Positions 26,753-35,976 of a stretch of DNA of 64,000 nt are shown piece by piece. The translations under genes were made by a program, and so were the position numbers. Numbering within the stretch: position 1 is the stretch's first letter; the number at the start of each line of letters is the position of its first letter. Below the pieces are notes generated by a model that did not search any database, was not told the DNA's origin, and saw only the letters and a program-made list of their open reading frames with translations. This DNA comes from Herminiimonas contaminans (GTDB taxonomy: Bacteria; Pseudomonadota; Gammaproteobacteria; Burkholderiales; Burkholderiaceae_D), in the NCBI RefSeq assembly GCF_015645465.1, contig NZ_JADOEL010000004.1, positions 226,231-290,230 on the forward strand, given 5' to 3'.

Positions 26753-27253
26753 ATGCAACAGAACGCAGCCCAGTCCCTATTCACCGCTATCGTTGAAGCG
26801 TCCTTCGGTGCCATCGGCATCCGTGTCGAAGACGGGCATGTACGCGAGCTGGTGTATCTGCCTGCCAGCTTCCATGAGAAGGCCGCAGTCGATGCGGTAT
26901 CGGAGCGTGCCGCGGTGCAGGTCGACCGCTATCTGCACGATGCGGATTTTCGTTTCGATTTGCCCTTGGCGCCGATAGGTACGGCCTTCCAGAACAAGGT
27001 GTGGAAAGCGATTGCTGAAATCCCGCGCGGCGAAGTACTGACCTACGGTGACATAGCGCGCCGGGTGAAATCTGCGCCACGTGCGGTGGGACAGGCTTGC
27101 GGTGCCAACTGGTATCCACTGGTCATACCCTGCCATCGCGTGACGGCGGCGAATGGCCTCGGTGGTTTCTCGCATTACGATGATGAGACCAGCTTCCATG
27201 TCGGCGTGAAGCGCTGGTTGCTGGCGCATGAGAAGGTCGAAGGGTATCGATGA
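26753..27253 (+). CDS. ogt: Methylated-DNA--protein-cysteine methyltransferase
   Basis: A 166-residue suicide repair protein that takes methyl groups from O6-methylguanine onto its own Cys. The active site is IPCHRV with Cys127, the HTH is YGDIARRVKSAPRAVGQACGAN with the Arg finger, and GLGGFSHYDDE completes the pocket. It lacks the Ada regulatory domain, so it is the Ogt type. Its stop overlaps the xerD start by 4 bases. Confidence 0.93.
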   Translation: MQQNAAQSLFTAIVEASFGAIGIRVEDGHVRELVYLPASFHEKAAVDAVSERAAVQVDRYLHDADFRFDLPLAPIGTAFQNKVWKAIAEIPRGEVLTYGDIARRVKSAPRAVGQACGANWYPLVIPCHRVTAANGLGGFSHYDDETSFHVGVKRWLLAHEKVEGYR

Positions 27254-28155
27254 GCAAAGAAGCTTTGCGCAGTCAGGGCGAGATAGACGAGTTCTGCGAT
27301 ACCTTGTGGCTGGAGGATGGCCTCGCCAAAAATTCACTGGAAGCCTATCGCCGTGATTTGCGCCTGTTTGCGGTCTGGCTGCAACAGGAGCGCGGCAAGC
27401 CTTTGCTGGAGGCACATGCCGAAGACCTGAATGGCTATTTCTACGCCAAGCACGCCACCACCAAGGCAACTTCATCGAACCGTCGCCTGGCCGTGCTCAA
27501 GCGCTTTTATCAGTTAGCCCTGCGGCAGAACAAAATCAAGGACGATCCCTGTCTGCACCTGCGCTCGGCCAAGCAGCCACCGCGCATGCCCAAGACTTTG
27601 TCGGAAGCGCAGGTCGAAGCCTTGCTGGCAGCACCTGATATCAATACGCCCTTGGGTTTGCGTGATCGCACCATGCTGGAACTGATGTACGCCAGCGGTT
27701 TGCGTGTGACCGAGCTGGTATTGCTGAAGTCGGTTGAGGTCGGCATGAATGAAGGTGTGCTGCGCGTCACCGGCAAAGGCGGTAAAACGCGTTTGATTCC
27801 GTTTGGTGAAGAAGCGCGGGCGTGGATAGAGCGCTACCTGAAGGAAGCGCGTAGCGTGATCCTGGACGGGCAGATAGACGACGCGCTGTTTGTGACGGCA
27901 CGGGGCGGGGCGATGACGCGCCAGATGTTCTGGACCCTGATCAAGAAGCATGCGCTGGTAGCGGATATCAACGCACCGCTGTCACCGCATACCTTGCGCC
28001 ATGCCTTTGCCACCCATTTGCTGAATCACGGCGCGGATTTGCGCGTGGTGCAGCTTTTGCTGGGTCACTCGGATATTTCCACCACGCAAATCTACACCCA
28101 TGTCGCCCGCGAACGTTTGAAGCGTTTGCATCAGATGCACCATCCGCGCGGCTAA
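27250..28155 (+). CDS. xerD: Site-specific tyrosine recombinase XerD
   Basis: A 301-residue recombinase that resolves chromosome dimers at dif with XerC and FtsK. The N-terminal SAM-like domain (about 10-100) is followed by the catalytic domain with Arg152 (GLRVTEL), Lys176 (GKGGKTR), His246 and Arg249 (SPHTLRHAFATHLLNHGADL), His272 (LLGHSDISTTQ) and nucleophile Tyr281. Length and the context with ogt indicate housekeeping XerD rather than a phage integrase. Confidence 0.94.
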   Translation: MSKEALRSQGEIDEFCDTLWLEDGLAKNSLEAYRRDLRLFAVWLQQERGKPLLEAHAEDLNGYFYAKHATTKATSSNRRLAVLKRFYQLALRQNKIKDDPCLHLRSAKQPPRMPKTLSEAQVEALLAAPDINTPLGLRDRTMLELMYASGLRVTELVLLKSVEVGMNEGVLRVTGKGGKTRLIPFGEEARAWIERYLKEARSVILDGQIDDALFVTARGGAMTRQMFWTLIKKHALVADINAPLSPHTLRHAFATHLLNHGADLRVVQLLLGHSDISTTQIYTHVARERLKRLHQMHHPRG

Positions 28156-28384
28156 AATTGGGGGGAATTATGTTTGCGTCATAAAGCATGGGCATTGCGT
28201 GCTCTTGCCCGTCATAGGCTGACGTTCGACGAACTTTCCATCGGGTAATGTCTGTGTCCGCCTGCCGATATGACACGTAAAGGACGGTGGCATGCTAGCA
28301 TTCGTCCCATAGCAGGGCGTGTATGCAGAAAGTGCGCCGCTGACTACCCACCTTCAACAGAACATCCACTCAAAGAGCGACCAC

Positions 28385-28573
28385 TTGGCTAAACCTAACT
28401 TCCAGTACGAAAAGCGTCAAAAAGAGTTGGAAAAGAAGAGAAAGAAAGAAGAAAAGCTCAAGCGCAAGCTGGAAAAGGGCAATGCCCCTGACGACAGCGT
28501 TGCTGCGGAAGGTGATGATGACAACAACGATGCTGAGCAAGTGAGCAGCGACCTGCCTGCTGCAGACAGATAA
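28385..28573 (+). CDS. Small highly charged protein of unknown function
   Basis: A 62-residue protein starting with TTG 28385 (AKPNFQYEKRQKELEKKRK). The first half is a Lys/Glu-rich helix likely to be a coiled coil; the second half is acidic and disordered (EGDDDNNDAEQ). Short proteins with this opening recur in betaproteobacteria without a known role. The frame continues upstream to 28319, but that part looks unrelated. Confidence 0.7.
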   Translation: MAKPNFQYEKRQKELEKKRKKEEKLKRKLEKGNAPDDSVAAEGDDDNNDAEQVSSDLPAADR

Positions 28574-28603
28574 TCGACCAGTTCTTCTGCCGCGTCTGCG
28601 TCC

Positions 28604-29593
28604 TTAGTCGTCGGATGCCGGTTCCACTGTCTGCTCATGCAGCAGTATGCGCGCCAGTACCAAACCATGATCCGAAGCATAAGCCTGCCTGAAAACCATA
28701 TGGTCATTCAGGTACATCACTTCGACGACCTCACCTAGCGCCGATGGCGAACCAGGATTGAATTCTTCCGATACCAGGATGTGATCTATCGTCTCGTAGC
28801 TGTTGTCGTGGATATGCGTATAGCCGACATCACGCAACACATCACGGCGTGACTGGATACGGTAGCTTTCAAACAGGCGGTCATCGACCCCGTTCAATGG
28901 ATATTTGCCCAGGCCCATCACCATCTGGGTCGGGATCGCATCGGCAACATCGTTGAAGTCACCCATGACGACGATGGGTTTGCGCTGCACCTGTTTGATA
29001 TCCGACAGCAAATGCCGCAAGCCCAACGCATCGGTGCCCCGCCGTATCAGCGAGCGCAGCATGGCGATGCCAGTCTGGTCCGGCAATTCATCATCCAGGT
29101 CATTGCGGTAATCTGGCAGCTTCGACTTCAGGTGACAGACGAAAACATCGACCGCCAGCCCGGGCGCGGCCTCTATCTGGGCGTGCAGGATAGGGCGGGT
29201 GAAATGCGTGACCGGGTGGGCGACGCCAGGCAGCGTGATTGCCAACTGGTGCGGTAAGTCACGAAAAACCGTCGCACCGGCCAGTACCGGCAGGCGTGTA
29301 ATCATGGCCACGCTGGGCGTCAGGTGGTCGGCGTCGGGATCGGGATCAAAGCCCAGCTGTTGCGCATGGCGATATTTTTGGGTTTTTGCCAGCACGTCGC
29401 TCAGCGCCTGCTGGGAAAAAATCTCCTGCAGGCCGATCACGTCGGCATCCAGCCGGTCCAGCTGCTGCGCTATCCAGGTGATCTTGGCATCGTATTCTTC
29501 GGCAGAATACGGGATCTGGTCTTCATAGTATTTCGTGCCCGGCAATGCCAGATTGCAGACATTGAAGGTGGCAAAGCGGAGTTCTTGTTGCAT
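28604..29593 (-). CDS. Endonuclease/exonuclease/phosphatase-family protein
   Basis: A 329-residue metal-dependent hydrolase of the EEP superfamily (DNase I, exonuclease III, sphingomyelinase fold). Motifs in order: FATFNVCNLALPG, IGLQEIFSQQAL with the metal-binding Glu, VCHLKSKLPD, VVMGDFNDV and near the end YASDHGLVLARI with the catalytic Asp-His. There is no signal peptide. ATG 29593 follows TTTGGAGC. Substrate could be DNA or a phosphoester; not decided by sequence. Confidence 0.85.
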   Translation of the reverse strand: MQQELRFATFNVCNLALPGTKYYEDQIPYSAEEYDAKITWIAQQLDRLDADVIGLQEIFSQQALSDVLAKTQKYRHAQQLGFDPDPDADHLTPSVAMITRLPVLAGATVFRDLPHQLAITLPGVAHPVTHFTRPILHAQIEAAPGLAVDVFVCHLKSKLPDYRNDLDDELPDQTGIAMLRSLIRRGTDALGLRHLLSDIKQVQRKPIVVMGDFNDVADAIPTQMVMGLGKYPLNGVDDRLFESYRIQSRRDVLRDVGYTHIHDNSYETIDHILVSEEFNPGSPSALGEVVEVMYLNDHMVFRQAYASDHGLVLARILLHEQTVEPASDD

Positions 29594-29629
29594 AATGTGC
29601 TCCAAATTTTATAGATGAGCGTAACACGC

Positions 29630-30121
29630 ATGGCCAAAAAAGAGCATATTTCCGAAACGCCAGCGACCCAATGGTTGCGTCGTAACGGGATAGGTTTTTC
29701 CGAACACCCCTACGATTATGAAGAACATGGCGGAACCACGGTTTCGGCGCAAAAACTGGGTGTCGATGAGCACCATGTAGTAAAAACGCTGGTGATGCAG
29801 GATGAGGCAGCCAAGCCATTGATCGTGCTGATGCACGGCGACCGCAAGGTCTCGACCAAGAACCTGGCGCGCCAGATCGGCTGCAAGTCAGTGGAACCGT
29901 GCAAGCCGGAAGTGGCGAACCGTCATTCCGGCTTCCTGATTGGCGGCACGTCGCCTTTCGGCACACGGAAACAGATGCCGGTCTACGTAGAGCAGAGTAT
30001 CCTTGCGCTGGAACAGATTTATATCAATGGTGGTCGGCGCGGTTACCTGATTGGTATCGCACCGCAGGTGTTGACAGATAGGCTGGCGGCCAAGCCGGTG
30101 CAGTGTGCGCTCGAAGAATAG
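29630..30121 (+). CDS. ybaK: YbaK/EbsC-family aminoacyl-tRNA deacylase
   Basis: A 163-residue editing protein that most likely hydrolyses Cys-tRNA(Pro). Motifs are HPYDYEEHGGTTVSAQKLGVDEHHVVKTL, MHGDRKVSTKNLARQIG, and GGTSPFGTRKQMPVYVEQSI, all typical of YbaK rather than ProX. The start could be 29615 (five residues longer). It is divergent from the EEP gene. Confidence 0.9.
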   Translation: MAKKEHISETPATQWLRRNGIGFSEHPYDYEEHGGTTVSAQKLGVDEHHVVKTLVMQDEAAKPLIVLMHGDRKVSTKNLARQIGCKSVEPCKPEVANRHSGFLIGGTSPFGTRKQMPVYVEQSILALEQIYINGGRRGYLIGIAPQVLTDRLAAKPVQCALEE

Positions 30122-30166
30122 TGGTTGCCGCCATGCAGGCGGCGCAGAAATACTAAAAAGGTTGGT

Positions 30167-30772
30167 ATGAATACAGTTTTATTTGCGATCGGAGCGTATC
30201 TGATCGGTTCGATTTCTTTTGCAGTGGTGGTCAGCAAATGTTTCCGTTTGGCTGATCCGCGCAGCTACGGTTCGAAGAATCCTGGCGCGACCAATGTCCT
30301 GCGCAGCGGGAACAAGAAAGCCGCGATCCTGACCCTGCTCGGTGATGGTGCCAAAGGTTTTGTCGCAGTCTGGCTGGTCAAGCATTTCGGGCCAGCCTAT
30401 GGTGTGCATGAGAATGGCGTGGCGCTGGTCGCGATCGCTGTTTTCCTCGGTCACCTGTGGCCTATCTTCTTCCGCTTTGTCGGCGGTAAAGGTGTGGCGA
30501 CTGCGCTCGGCGTATTGCTGGCATTGAACGGCTGGCTGGGCCTGGCGACGCTGATTACCTGGCTGGTGATCGCCTATGCATTCCGCTATTCGTCACTGGC
30601 CGCTTTGATCGCCAGCATCTTTGCACCGTTCTACTACGGTTTGATGTTTGGCCCGGATGTGATTTTGCTGGCAGTGCTGGCGATGAGCATCCTGTTGGTC
30701 TACAGACACAGCAAAAACATTGGTAACCTGTTGGCAGGAAAAGAAAGCCGCCTGGGCAGCAAGAAGAAGTGA
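30167..30772 (+). CDS. plsY: Acyl-phosphate:glycerol-3-phosphate acyltransferase PlsY
   Basis: A 201-residue membrane enzyme that makes lysophosphatidate from acyl-phosphate and glycerol-3-phosphate. Characteristic motifs are [33 protein letters not shown], and [12 protein letters not shown], with five hydrophobic helices. ATG 30167 follows AAAAAGGTTGGT. Confidence 0.95.
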   Translation: MNTVLFAIGAYLIGSISFAVVVSKCFRLADPRSYGSKNPGATNVLRSGNKKAAILTLLGDGAKGFVAVWLVKHFGPAYGVHENGVALVAIAVFLGHLWPIFFRFVGGKGVATALGVLLALNGWLGLATLITWLVIAYAFRYSSLAALIASIFAPFYYGLMFGPDVILLAVLAMSILLVYRHSKNIGNLLAGKESRLGSKKK

Positions 30773-30811
30773 GTGTGCGGCGAGACGGAAGCTATCCTGT
30801 AAGGCTTAGCT

Positions 30812-31840
30812 TCAGATCTCACGTATGCTATCCAGCGGCCAGCGTGGCTTCACATTGAAAGCGTAATCGCGCTTGGCTGCATCAGGATTCAGTTGTAGAC
30901 GCATCGCTCCGGCGAATGCAATCATCGCACCATTGTCAGTGCAAAATTCCAGTTCCGGATAAAACACCTTGAAGTGCTTCTTGGCAGCTGCCGCATTCAA
31001 CGATGCGCGCAATTGTTGATTCGCACCGACGCCACCGGCGATCACCAAGCGCTTGAGGCCGGTGTGCTTCAGTGCGGTCACGCATTTGGCGGTCAGTACT
31101 TCAACGATGGCATCAACAAAGGCACGTGCGATATTGGCTTTGTCCTGCTCGCAGATATTCGTGGTTTGATTCTTGACGACTGTCAGCACTGCGGTCTTCA
31201 GACCGGAAAAGCTGAAATCCAGATTCTTTGAGTGCAGCATAGGGCGCGGCAGCTTGTAAGCAGTCGGATCACCGAACTCAGCCATGCGTGAAATCGCCGG
31301 ACCGCCCGGATAGCCGAGACCCAGTAACTTGGCAGATTTGTCGAAGGCTTCACCCGCCGCATCATCCAGCGTTTCACCCAGCATGGTGTACTGGCCGACG
31401 CCGTCGACCCGCATCAATTGCGTATGGCCGCCGGATACCAGCAAAGCGATGAAGGGAAACTCAGGCGGTTCGCTAGCCAGCAAAGGCGACAGCAAATGTC
31501 CTTCCAGGTGATGAATGCCGAGGACTGGTTTATCCAGCGCCAGGCCGAGGCCGCAGGCAACGGATGCGCCTACCAGCAAGGCACCCGCCAGGCCTGGGCC
31601 CTGGGTGTAGGCTATCGCATCGACCGCATCATGCTGGACGCCGCTATCTTTAAATACTTGCTCCAGCAATGGAATCGCACGACGGATATGGTCGCGGGAC
31701 GCCAGTTCTGGCACTACACCACCGTATTCCTCATGCATTTTCACCTGTGAATAAAGAGCGTGCGCCAGCAAGCCGCGTTGTGTGTCATACAACGCCAGAC
31801 CCGTTTCATCACAGGAGGATTCGATACCAAGAACAAGCAT
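30812..31840 (-). CDS. tsaD: tRNA N6-adenosine threonylcarbamoyltransferase TsaD
   Basis: A 342-residue ASKHA-fold enzyme transferring threonylcarbamoyl to A37, with TsaB, TsaC and TsaE. It has [12 protein letters not shown] at the start, the metal-binding HHLEGH motif, VSGGHTQL, and [13 protein letters not shown] 31840 matches the usual TsaD start; a TTG at 31858 would add six residues. It is divergent from nasT. Confidence 0.96.
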   Translation of the reverse strand: MLVLGIESSCDETGLALYDTQRGLLAHALYSQVKMHEEYGGVVPELASRDHIRRAIPLLEQVFKDSGVQHDAVDAIAYTQGPGLAGALLVGASVACGLGLALDKPVLGIHHLEGHLLSPLLASEPPEFPFIALLVSGGHTQLMRVDGVGQYTMLGETLDDAAGEAFDKSAKLLGLGYPGGPAISRMAEFGDPTAYKLPRPMLHSKNLDFSFSGLKTAVLTVVKNQTTNICEQDKANIARAFVDAIVEVLTAKCVTALKHTGLKRLVIAGGVGANQQLRASLNAAAAKKHFKVFYPELEFCTDNGAMIAFAGAMRLQLNPDAAKRDYAFNVKPRWPLDSIREI

Positions 31841-31940
31841 GGGGAGTAAAGTTGCCAATCAGATGCAACATGTGGTGTGATTCTTGCGTGGATTGTAGCG
31901 TATTCTGCTCACCGACCGCAGGACTTGCTTTTGGAATGTT

Positions 31941-32615
31941 GTGATGATTGAAACTACACCACCCGATTTTCGCCCTGATTTGCGTTCCGACGTGCGTACT
32001 TTGCGCATCATCGTCGTCAATACCGTCATGCCGCCAGAAGGTGAGCAGGATGAAAACGCCTGGATGCAGGCTGAGCGCTCCCGTGCCTTGCGCATAGGTT
32101 TGCTGGAGGCCGGTTACAACATCATTGCGGTTTTTCCGGCTGATATGCATTTGCCGGATCGGGTCGCGCAATTGCAGCCCGACATGATCATCATCGATGC
32201 CGAATCCGACTCGCGCGACGTGCTGGAACACGTGGTGATGGCGACCCGCGATGCGCGGCGTCCCATCGTATTGTTTACTGAAGATCATGCGACCTCCAGC
32301 ATGGAAGCGGCGATGGCAGCCGGGGTTTCCGCTTATGTGGTGGCTGGCCTGCAGTCCGAACGCATCAAGCCGGTGCTGGATGTGGCGCTGGCGCGCTTCA
32401 ATGCCGAGCAAAAGCTGCGTACTGAACTATCTGATACCAAACTCAAGCTGGCCGAGCGCAAGACCATAGAACGCGCCAAGGGTTTGCTGATGGAGCGCCA
32501 TCGTATTTCCGAAGATGAAGCGTATTCCAAGCTGCGTCGCATGGCGATGGACAAGAACCTGAAGCTGTCTGAGCTGGCGCAGCGCATATTGGATGTCGCC
32601 GATTTGCTGGGCTGA
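31941..32615 (+). CDS. nasT: ANTAR-domain antitermination regulator NasT
   Basis: A 224-residue regulator with a receiver-like domain (about 20-145) and a C-terminal ANTAR RNA-binding domain (about 160-220: ERKTIERAKGLLMERHRISEDEAYSKLRRMAM). NasT frees nitrate genes by binding two-hairpin leaders and blocking a terminator. Exactly such a leader lies 130-255 bases downstream, ahead of nrtA. The partner NasS, which holds NasT inactive without nitrate, is not found beside it. The receiver part has no well-defined phosphorylation pocket that I can confirm. Confidence 0.9.
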   Translation: MMIETTPPDFRPDLRSDVRTLRIIVVNTVMPPEGEQDENAWMQAERSRALRIGLLEAGYNIIAVFPADMHLPDRVAQLQPDMIIIDAESDSRDVLEHVVMATRDARRPIVLFTEDHATSSMEAAMAAGVSAYVVAGLQSERIKPVLDVALARFNAEQKLRTELSDTKLKLAERKTIERAKGLLMERHRISEDEAYSKLRRMAMDKNLKLSELAQRILDVADLLG

Positions 32616-32632
32616 TGTTTGCACCTGTCATT

Positions 32633-32666
32633 GCACTAAATAAATGCCGTTGCACGAAAAAAGAGC
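32633..32666. promoter_or_regulatory. Two tandem NtrC-like dyads upstream of nrtA
   Basis: GCACTAAATAAATGC (32633-32647) and GCACGAAAAAAGAGC (32652-32666) each approach GCACY-N5-RGTGC with one mismatch in the right arm (the second also has G at Y). Centres are 19 bases apart, close to two helical turns, and lie about 85 and 105 bases before the predicted start site. Confidence 0.5.
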
Positions 32667-32718
32667 GGGAAATCTCGTTTAAGTGCGTCGTGTGTTTGGC
32701 TAAACCGGCGATAAACGC

Positions 32719-32733
32719 TGGCATGCATATTGC
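32719..32733 (+). promoter_or_regulatory. Sigma-54 promoter of nrtABC
   Basis: TGGCATGCATATTGC has GG and GC exactly ten bases apart. The predicted start, about 12 bases downstream near 32745, falls at the first leader hairpin. Confidence 0.75.
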
Positions 32734-32744
32734 TGAACTGTAGC

Positions 32745-32865
32745 TAACACCAACGACGGTGTTAAGAATTAAAAACTGTGCTGACCAATGATGGCCGGTA
32801 TGGTTTGGGACAAGGACGTCCGTGTCGCAAGAGCGCTGCTCTTGCTGACCGGGCGTCCTTTTTTT
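32745..32865 (+). promoter_or_regulatory. ANTAR antitermination leader of nrtABC
   Basis: Hairpin 1 (32745-32764): TAACACC/GGTGTTA with hexaloop AACGAC. Hairpin 2 (about 32778-32801): CC/GG closing hexaloop AATGAT, with a longer stem containing one A-C mismatch and G-T pairs. Both loops have A at position 1 and G at position 4, the signature recognised by ANTAR proteins. An intrinsic terminator follows (AAGGACG at 32812-32818, CGTCCTT at 32854-32860, then TTTTT), enclosing a nested GCAAGAGC/GCTCTTGC stem. NasT binding to the two loops should let transcription pass into nrtA. Confidence 0.85.
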
Positions 32866-32890
32866 ATTGCTGAAGACCTAGAGGAAAACC

Positions 32891-34141
32891 ATGACCATGA
32901 ACGACAGGAAATTCAATATGACACGGCGCACAGTCTTGAAAGCAGGCACAGCTATTTCAGTATCAGCCTTCAGCGGTCTGGCAACCCAGGGTGTGTGGGC
33001 TGCAGGTTCGGACAAGCCGGAAAAAGAAGAAGTCAAAGTCGGTTTCATTCCGCTGACCGATTGCGCTTCGGTCGTCATGGCTTCCGTCATGGGCTTCGAT
33101 AAAAAATACGGCATCAAGATCGTGCCGACTAAAGAGTCTTCCTGGGCCGGTGTGCGCGACAAACTGGTCAACGGCGAGCTGGATGCAGCGCATGTCTTGT
33201 ATGGCCTGGTGTATGGCGTGCATGAAGGCATAGGCGGTGCGAAGAAAGACATGGCGGTGCTGATGGGCCTGAACAATAACGGTCAGGCTATCACCCTGTC
33301 GAAGAAGCTGGCTGATAGCGGTGCGATAGACGGTCCGGGTCTGGCCAAGCTGATGCAAATGGAAAAGCGCGAATACACCTTCGCGCAAACTTTCCCGACC
33401 GGCACTCATGCGATGTGGTTGTACTACTGGCTGGCGACCTACGGCATCAATCCGATGAAAGACGCCAAAGTCATTACCGTACCGCCACCGCAAATGGTGG
33501 CGAATATGCGCGTCGGCAATATGGATGGCTACTGCGTTGGCGAACCGTGGAATCACCGTGCGATCGTTGACGGCATCGGCATTACCGCTGCGACGACACA
33601 AGACATCTGGAAAGATCATCCGGAAAAAGTACTGGGCACTACTTCCGAGTGGGTCGCGAAGCATCCGAATACAGCACGCGCGCTGACCGCAGCAGTGCTG
33701 GAAGCCGGTCGCTGGATCGATTCTTCGTTATCGAACAAAAACAAAATGGCCGAAGTTATCGCCGCCAAATCCTATGTGAATACTTCAGTTGATGTCATCA
33801 ACCAGCGCATCCTCGGTCGTTACCAAAATGGCCTCGGTAAAACCTGGGATGACCCTAACTACATGAAGTTCTACAACGACGGCCAGGCGAATTTCCCTTA
33901 CCTGTCGGATGGCATGTGGTTCATGACGCAGCACAAACGCTGGGGTCTGGCCAAGGGTGAACCGGATTACCTGGGTACCGCCAAATCGGTCAACCGCATC
34001 GACCTGTACAAGGAAGCTGCAGCGCTGGCCAATGTACCTGTGCCTAAGAGCCCTATGCGCTCGTCCAAGCTGATCGACGGCGTGGTGTGGGATGGCAAGA
34101 ATCCAAAAGCTTATGCGGAATCATTCAAGATCAAAGCCTAA
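32891..34141 (+). CDS. nrtA: Nitrate/nitrite ABC transporter binding protein NrtA
   Basis: A 416-residue binding protein of the NrtA/CmpA family. The start carries a twin-arginine signal (MTRRTVLKAGTAISVSAF, ending VWAAG), so it is periplasmic and is not the cytoplasmic sensor NasS. Family segments are VKVGFIPLTDCASVVMA, LVNGELDAAHVLYG, FPTGTHAMWLYYWLATYGINP and GYCVGEPWNHRA. GAGGAAAACC precedes ATG 32891; ATG 32897 is possible. First gene after the ANTAR leader. Confidence 0.93.
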   Translation: MTMNDRKFNMTRRTVLKAGTAISVSAFSGLATQGVWAAGSDKPEKEEVKVGFIPLTDCASVVMASVMGFDKKYGIKIVPTKESSWAGVRDKLVNGELDAAHVLYGLVYGVHEGIGGAKKDMAVLMGLNNNGQAITLSKKLADSGAIDGPGLAKLMQMEKREYTFAQTFPTGTHAMWLYYWLATYGINPMKDAKVITVPPPQMVANMRVGNMDGYCVGEPWNHRAIVDGIGITAATTQDIWKDHPEKVLGTTSEWVAKHPNTARALTAAVLEAGRWIDSSLSNKNKMAEVIAAKSYVNTSVDVINQRILGRYQNGLGKTWDDPNYMKFYNDGQANFPYLSDGMWFMTQHKRWGLAKGEPDYLGTAKSVNRIDLYKEAAALANVPVPKSPMRSSKLIDGVVWDGKNPKAYAESFKIKA

Positions 34142-34150
34142 GGAAACATC

Positions 34151-35068
34151 ATGAGTGCAATTATGCCTGCAGTAGAAAACGCGCCTGTCAGTGCGTCAGC
34201 CGATAACGGAAAAGCGGAGCAAGTCATGCAAAATACGGCAGCATCGGCCAGCGTTGCCACCAAGCCCAAAGTGAAGGGAGGCAAATTATCTTTGCGGCCT
34301 TTCTTCCTGGCCGTGGTGCCACCTGTACTCGGCCTGATTTTCCTGGTGCTGGTATGGGAAATCATCGCCGTGAAAAACAGCGGTATTCCATCTCCATCAC
34401 TGACGCTGAAGTCGGCGATAGAGCTGTTCTCCGATCCGTTCTACAGCAATGGCCCGAATGATCAGGGCATAGGCTGGAATATCCTGGCATCGCTGAAACG
34501 GGTAGGTGTCGGTTTCGGTCTGGCTGCATTGGTCGGTATTCCACTGGGCTTCATGATAGGCCGTTTCTCTTTCCTGTCGGGCATGTTCAATCCCATCATC
34601 AGCTTGCTGAAACCGGTGTCGCCGCTGGCATGGCTGCCTATCGGCCTGCTGGTATTCAAGGCAGCGGATCCGGCTGCGATCTGGTCCATCTTTATCTGCT
34701 CGATCTGGCCGATGATTATCAACACTGCAGTCGGTGTACAGCGCGTGCCGCAAGACTATATGAACGTAGCCAAGGTGTTGAACCTGTCCGAGTGGAAGAT
34801 CATCACCAAGATTCTGTTTCCATCGGTACTGCCTTATATGTTGACAGGCGTACGCCTGGCGATCGGTACCGCGTGGCTGGTCATCGTCGCGGCCGAAATG
34901 CTGACTGGTGGCGTCGGTATCGGTTTCTGGGTATGGGATGAGTGGAACAACCTGAACGTGGCACACATCATCATCGCCATTGTGGTCATAGGCATAGTCG
35001 GCCTGGTGCTGGAACAGGTGCTGGTTGCTATTGCCAAATTCTTTAGCTACGAAGATGTGAAAAATTGA
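34151..35068 (+). CDS. nrtB: Nitrate ABC transporter permease NrtB
   Basis: A 305-residue permease. About 45 N-terminal residues are hydrophilic and poorly structured, then six helices follow. The cytoplasmic EAA loop reads AKVLNLSEWKIITKILFPSVLPYMLTGVRLAIG, and LVGIPLGFMIGRFSFLSG lies before it. The C-terminal KFFSYEDVKN is typical. It starts 9 bases after nrtA. Confidence 0.93.
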   Translation: MSAIMPAVENAPVSASADNGKAEQVMQNTAASASVATKPKVKGGKLSLRPFFLAVVPPVLGLIFLVLVWEIIAVKNSGIPSPSLTLKSAIELFSDPFYSNGPNDQGIGWNILASLKRVGVGFGLAALVGIPLGFMIGRFSFLSGMFNPIISLLKPVSPLAWLPIGLLVFKAADPAAIWSIFICSIWPMIINTAVGVQRVPQDYMNVAKVLNLSEWKIITKILFPSVLPYMLTGVRLAIGTAWLVIVAAEMLTGGVGIGFWVWDEWNNLNVAHIIIAIVVIGIVGLVLEQVLVAIAKFFSYEDVKN

Positions 35069-35109
35069 CGCTGGCTGCAAGCGATCTCAACGTATAGGAA
35101 AGCACCATC

Positions 35110-35922
35110 ATGGATAACATACATAGCAAGTTCATCGATATACAGCATGCGGAAATGTCCTTTCATACCAAGAAGGGTGTGTTCAATGCGCTGAGCGATA
35201 TCAATCTGACGGTAGCGAAAGGTGAGTTCATCACCCTGATCGGGCACTCCGGTTGTGGCAAGTCAACACTGCTCAATCTAATCGCAGGCCTGACGCATGC
35301 GACCAACGGCATGCTGCTGTGTGCCAATCGCGAAATAGCCGGGCCGTCGCCGGAGCGCGCAGTGGTGTTTCAGAATCATTCGCTGCTACCGTGGCTGACC
35401 TGCTATGAGAATGTGTACCTGGCAGTAGAGCGCGTATTCGGCAGCACCGAAGCAAAAAGCAAATTGCGTGAACGTACCAAGGTTGCGCTGGCGCTGGTTG
35501 GCCTGACACATGCAGAGCAAAAACGGCCGAATGAAATCTCCGGTGGCATGAAGCAACGTGTCGGCATCGCGCGTGCCTTGTCGATGGAGCCCAAGGTATT
35601 GTTGATGGATGAACCATTCGGTGCGCTGGATGCATTGACGCGTGCACACTTGCAGGATGAGTTGCTGAAGATAGTCGCAGCAACCGGGTCCACCGTGGTG
35701 ATGGTGACGCATGATGTCGATGAAGCCGTACTCTTGTCCGACAAGATCGTCATGCTGACCAATGGTCCGTCCGCCACCATAGGCGAAATCCTGGAAGTGA
35801 AACTGGCGCGTCCACGAGAGCGGGTGGCGTTGGCGCAGGATCCTTTGTACTCGCAATACCGGACAGCGGTGCTGGAGTTCCTGTATCACCGTCAGTCGCA
35901 TCCGTCCAAGGAAGCGGCTTGA
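35110..35922 (+). CDS. nrtC: Nitrate ABC transporter ATPase NrtC/NrtD type
   Basis: A 270-residue ATPase. Walker A is GHSGCGKST (about 48-56), the Q-loop [18 protein letters not shown], signature [15 protein letters not shown], Walker [14 protein letters not shown] and switch His [11 protein letters not shown]. There is only one ATPase gene and it lacks the NrtA-like regulatory extension of cyanobacterial NrtC, so it probably forms a homodimer. Confidence 0.92.
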   Translation: MDNIHSKFIDIQHAEMSFHTKKGVFNALSDINLTVAKGEFITLIGHSGCGKSTLLNLIAGLTHATNGMLLCANREIAGPSPERAVVFQNHSLLPWLTCYENVYLAVERVFGSTEAKSKLRERTKVALALVGLTHAEQKRPNEISGGMKQRVGIARALSMEPKVLLMDEPFGALDALTRAHLQDELLKIVAATGSTVVMVTHDVDEAVLLSDKIVMLTNGPSATIGEILEVKLARPRERVALAQDPLYSQYRTAVLEFLYHRQSHPSKEAA

Positions 35923-35976
35923 TCGGACTGGCTTTGCGGAACCATGGATCCGCAAAGTCAGTTTTGTAGCTCTGCG

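Noticed and set aside
32788..33102. A plus-strand frame across the nrt leader terminator
   Set aside because: It crosses the ANTAR leader and overlaps nrtA in another frame; the leader explains the sequence better.
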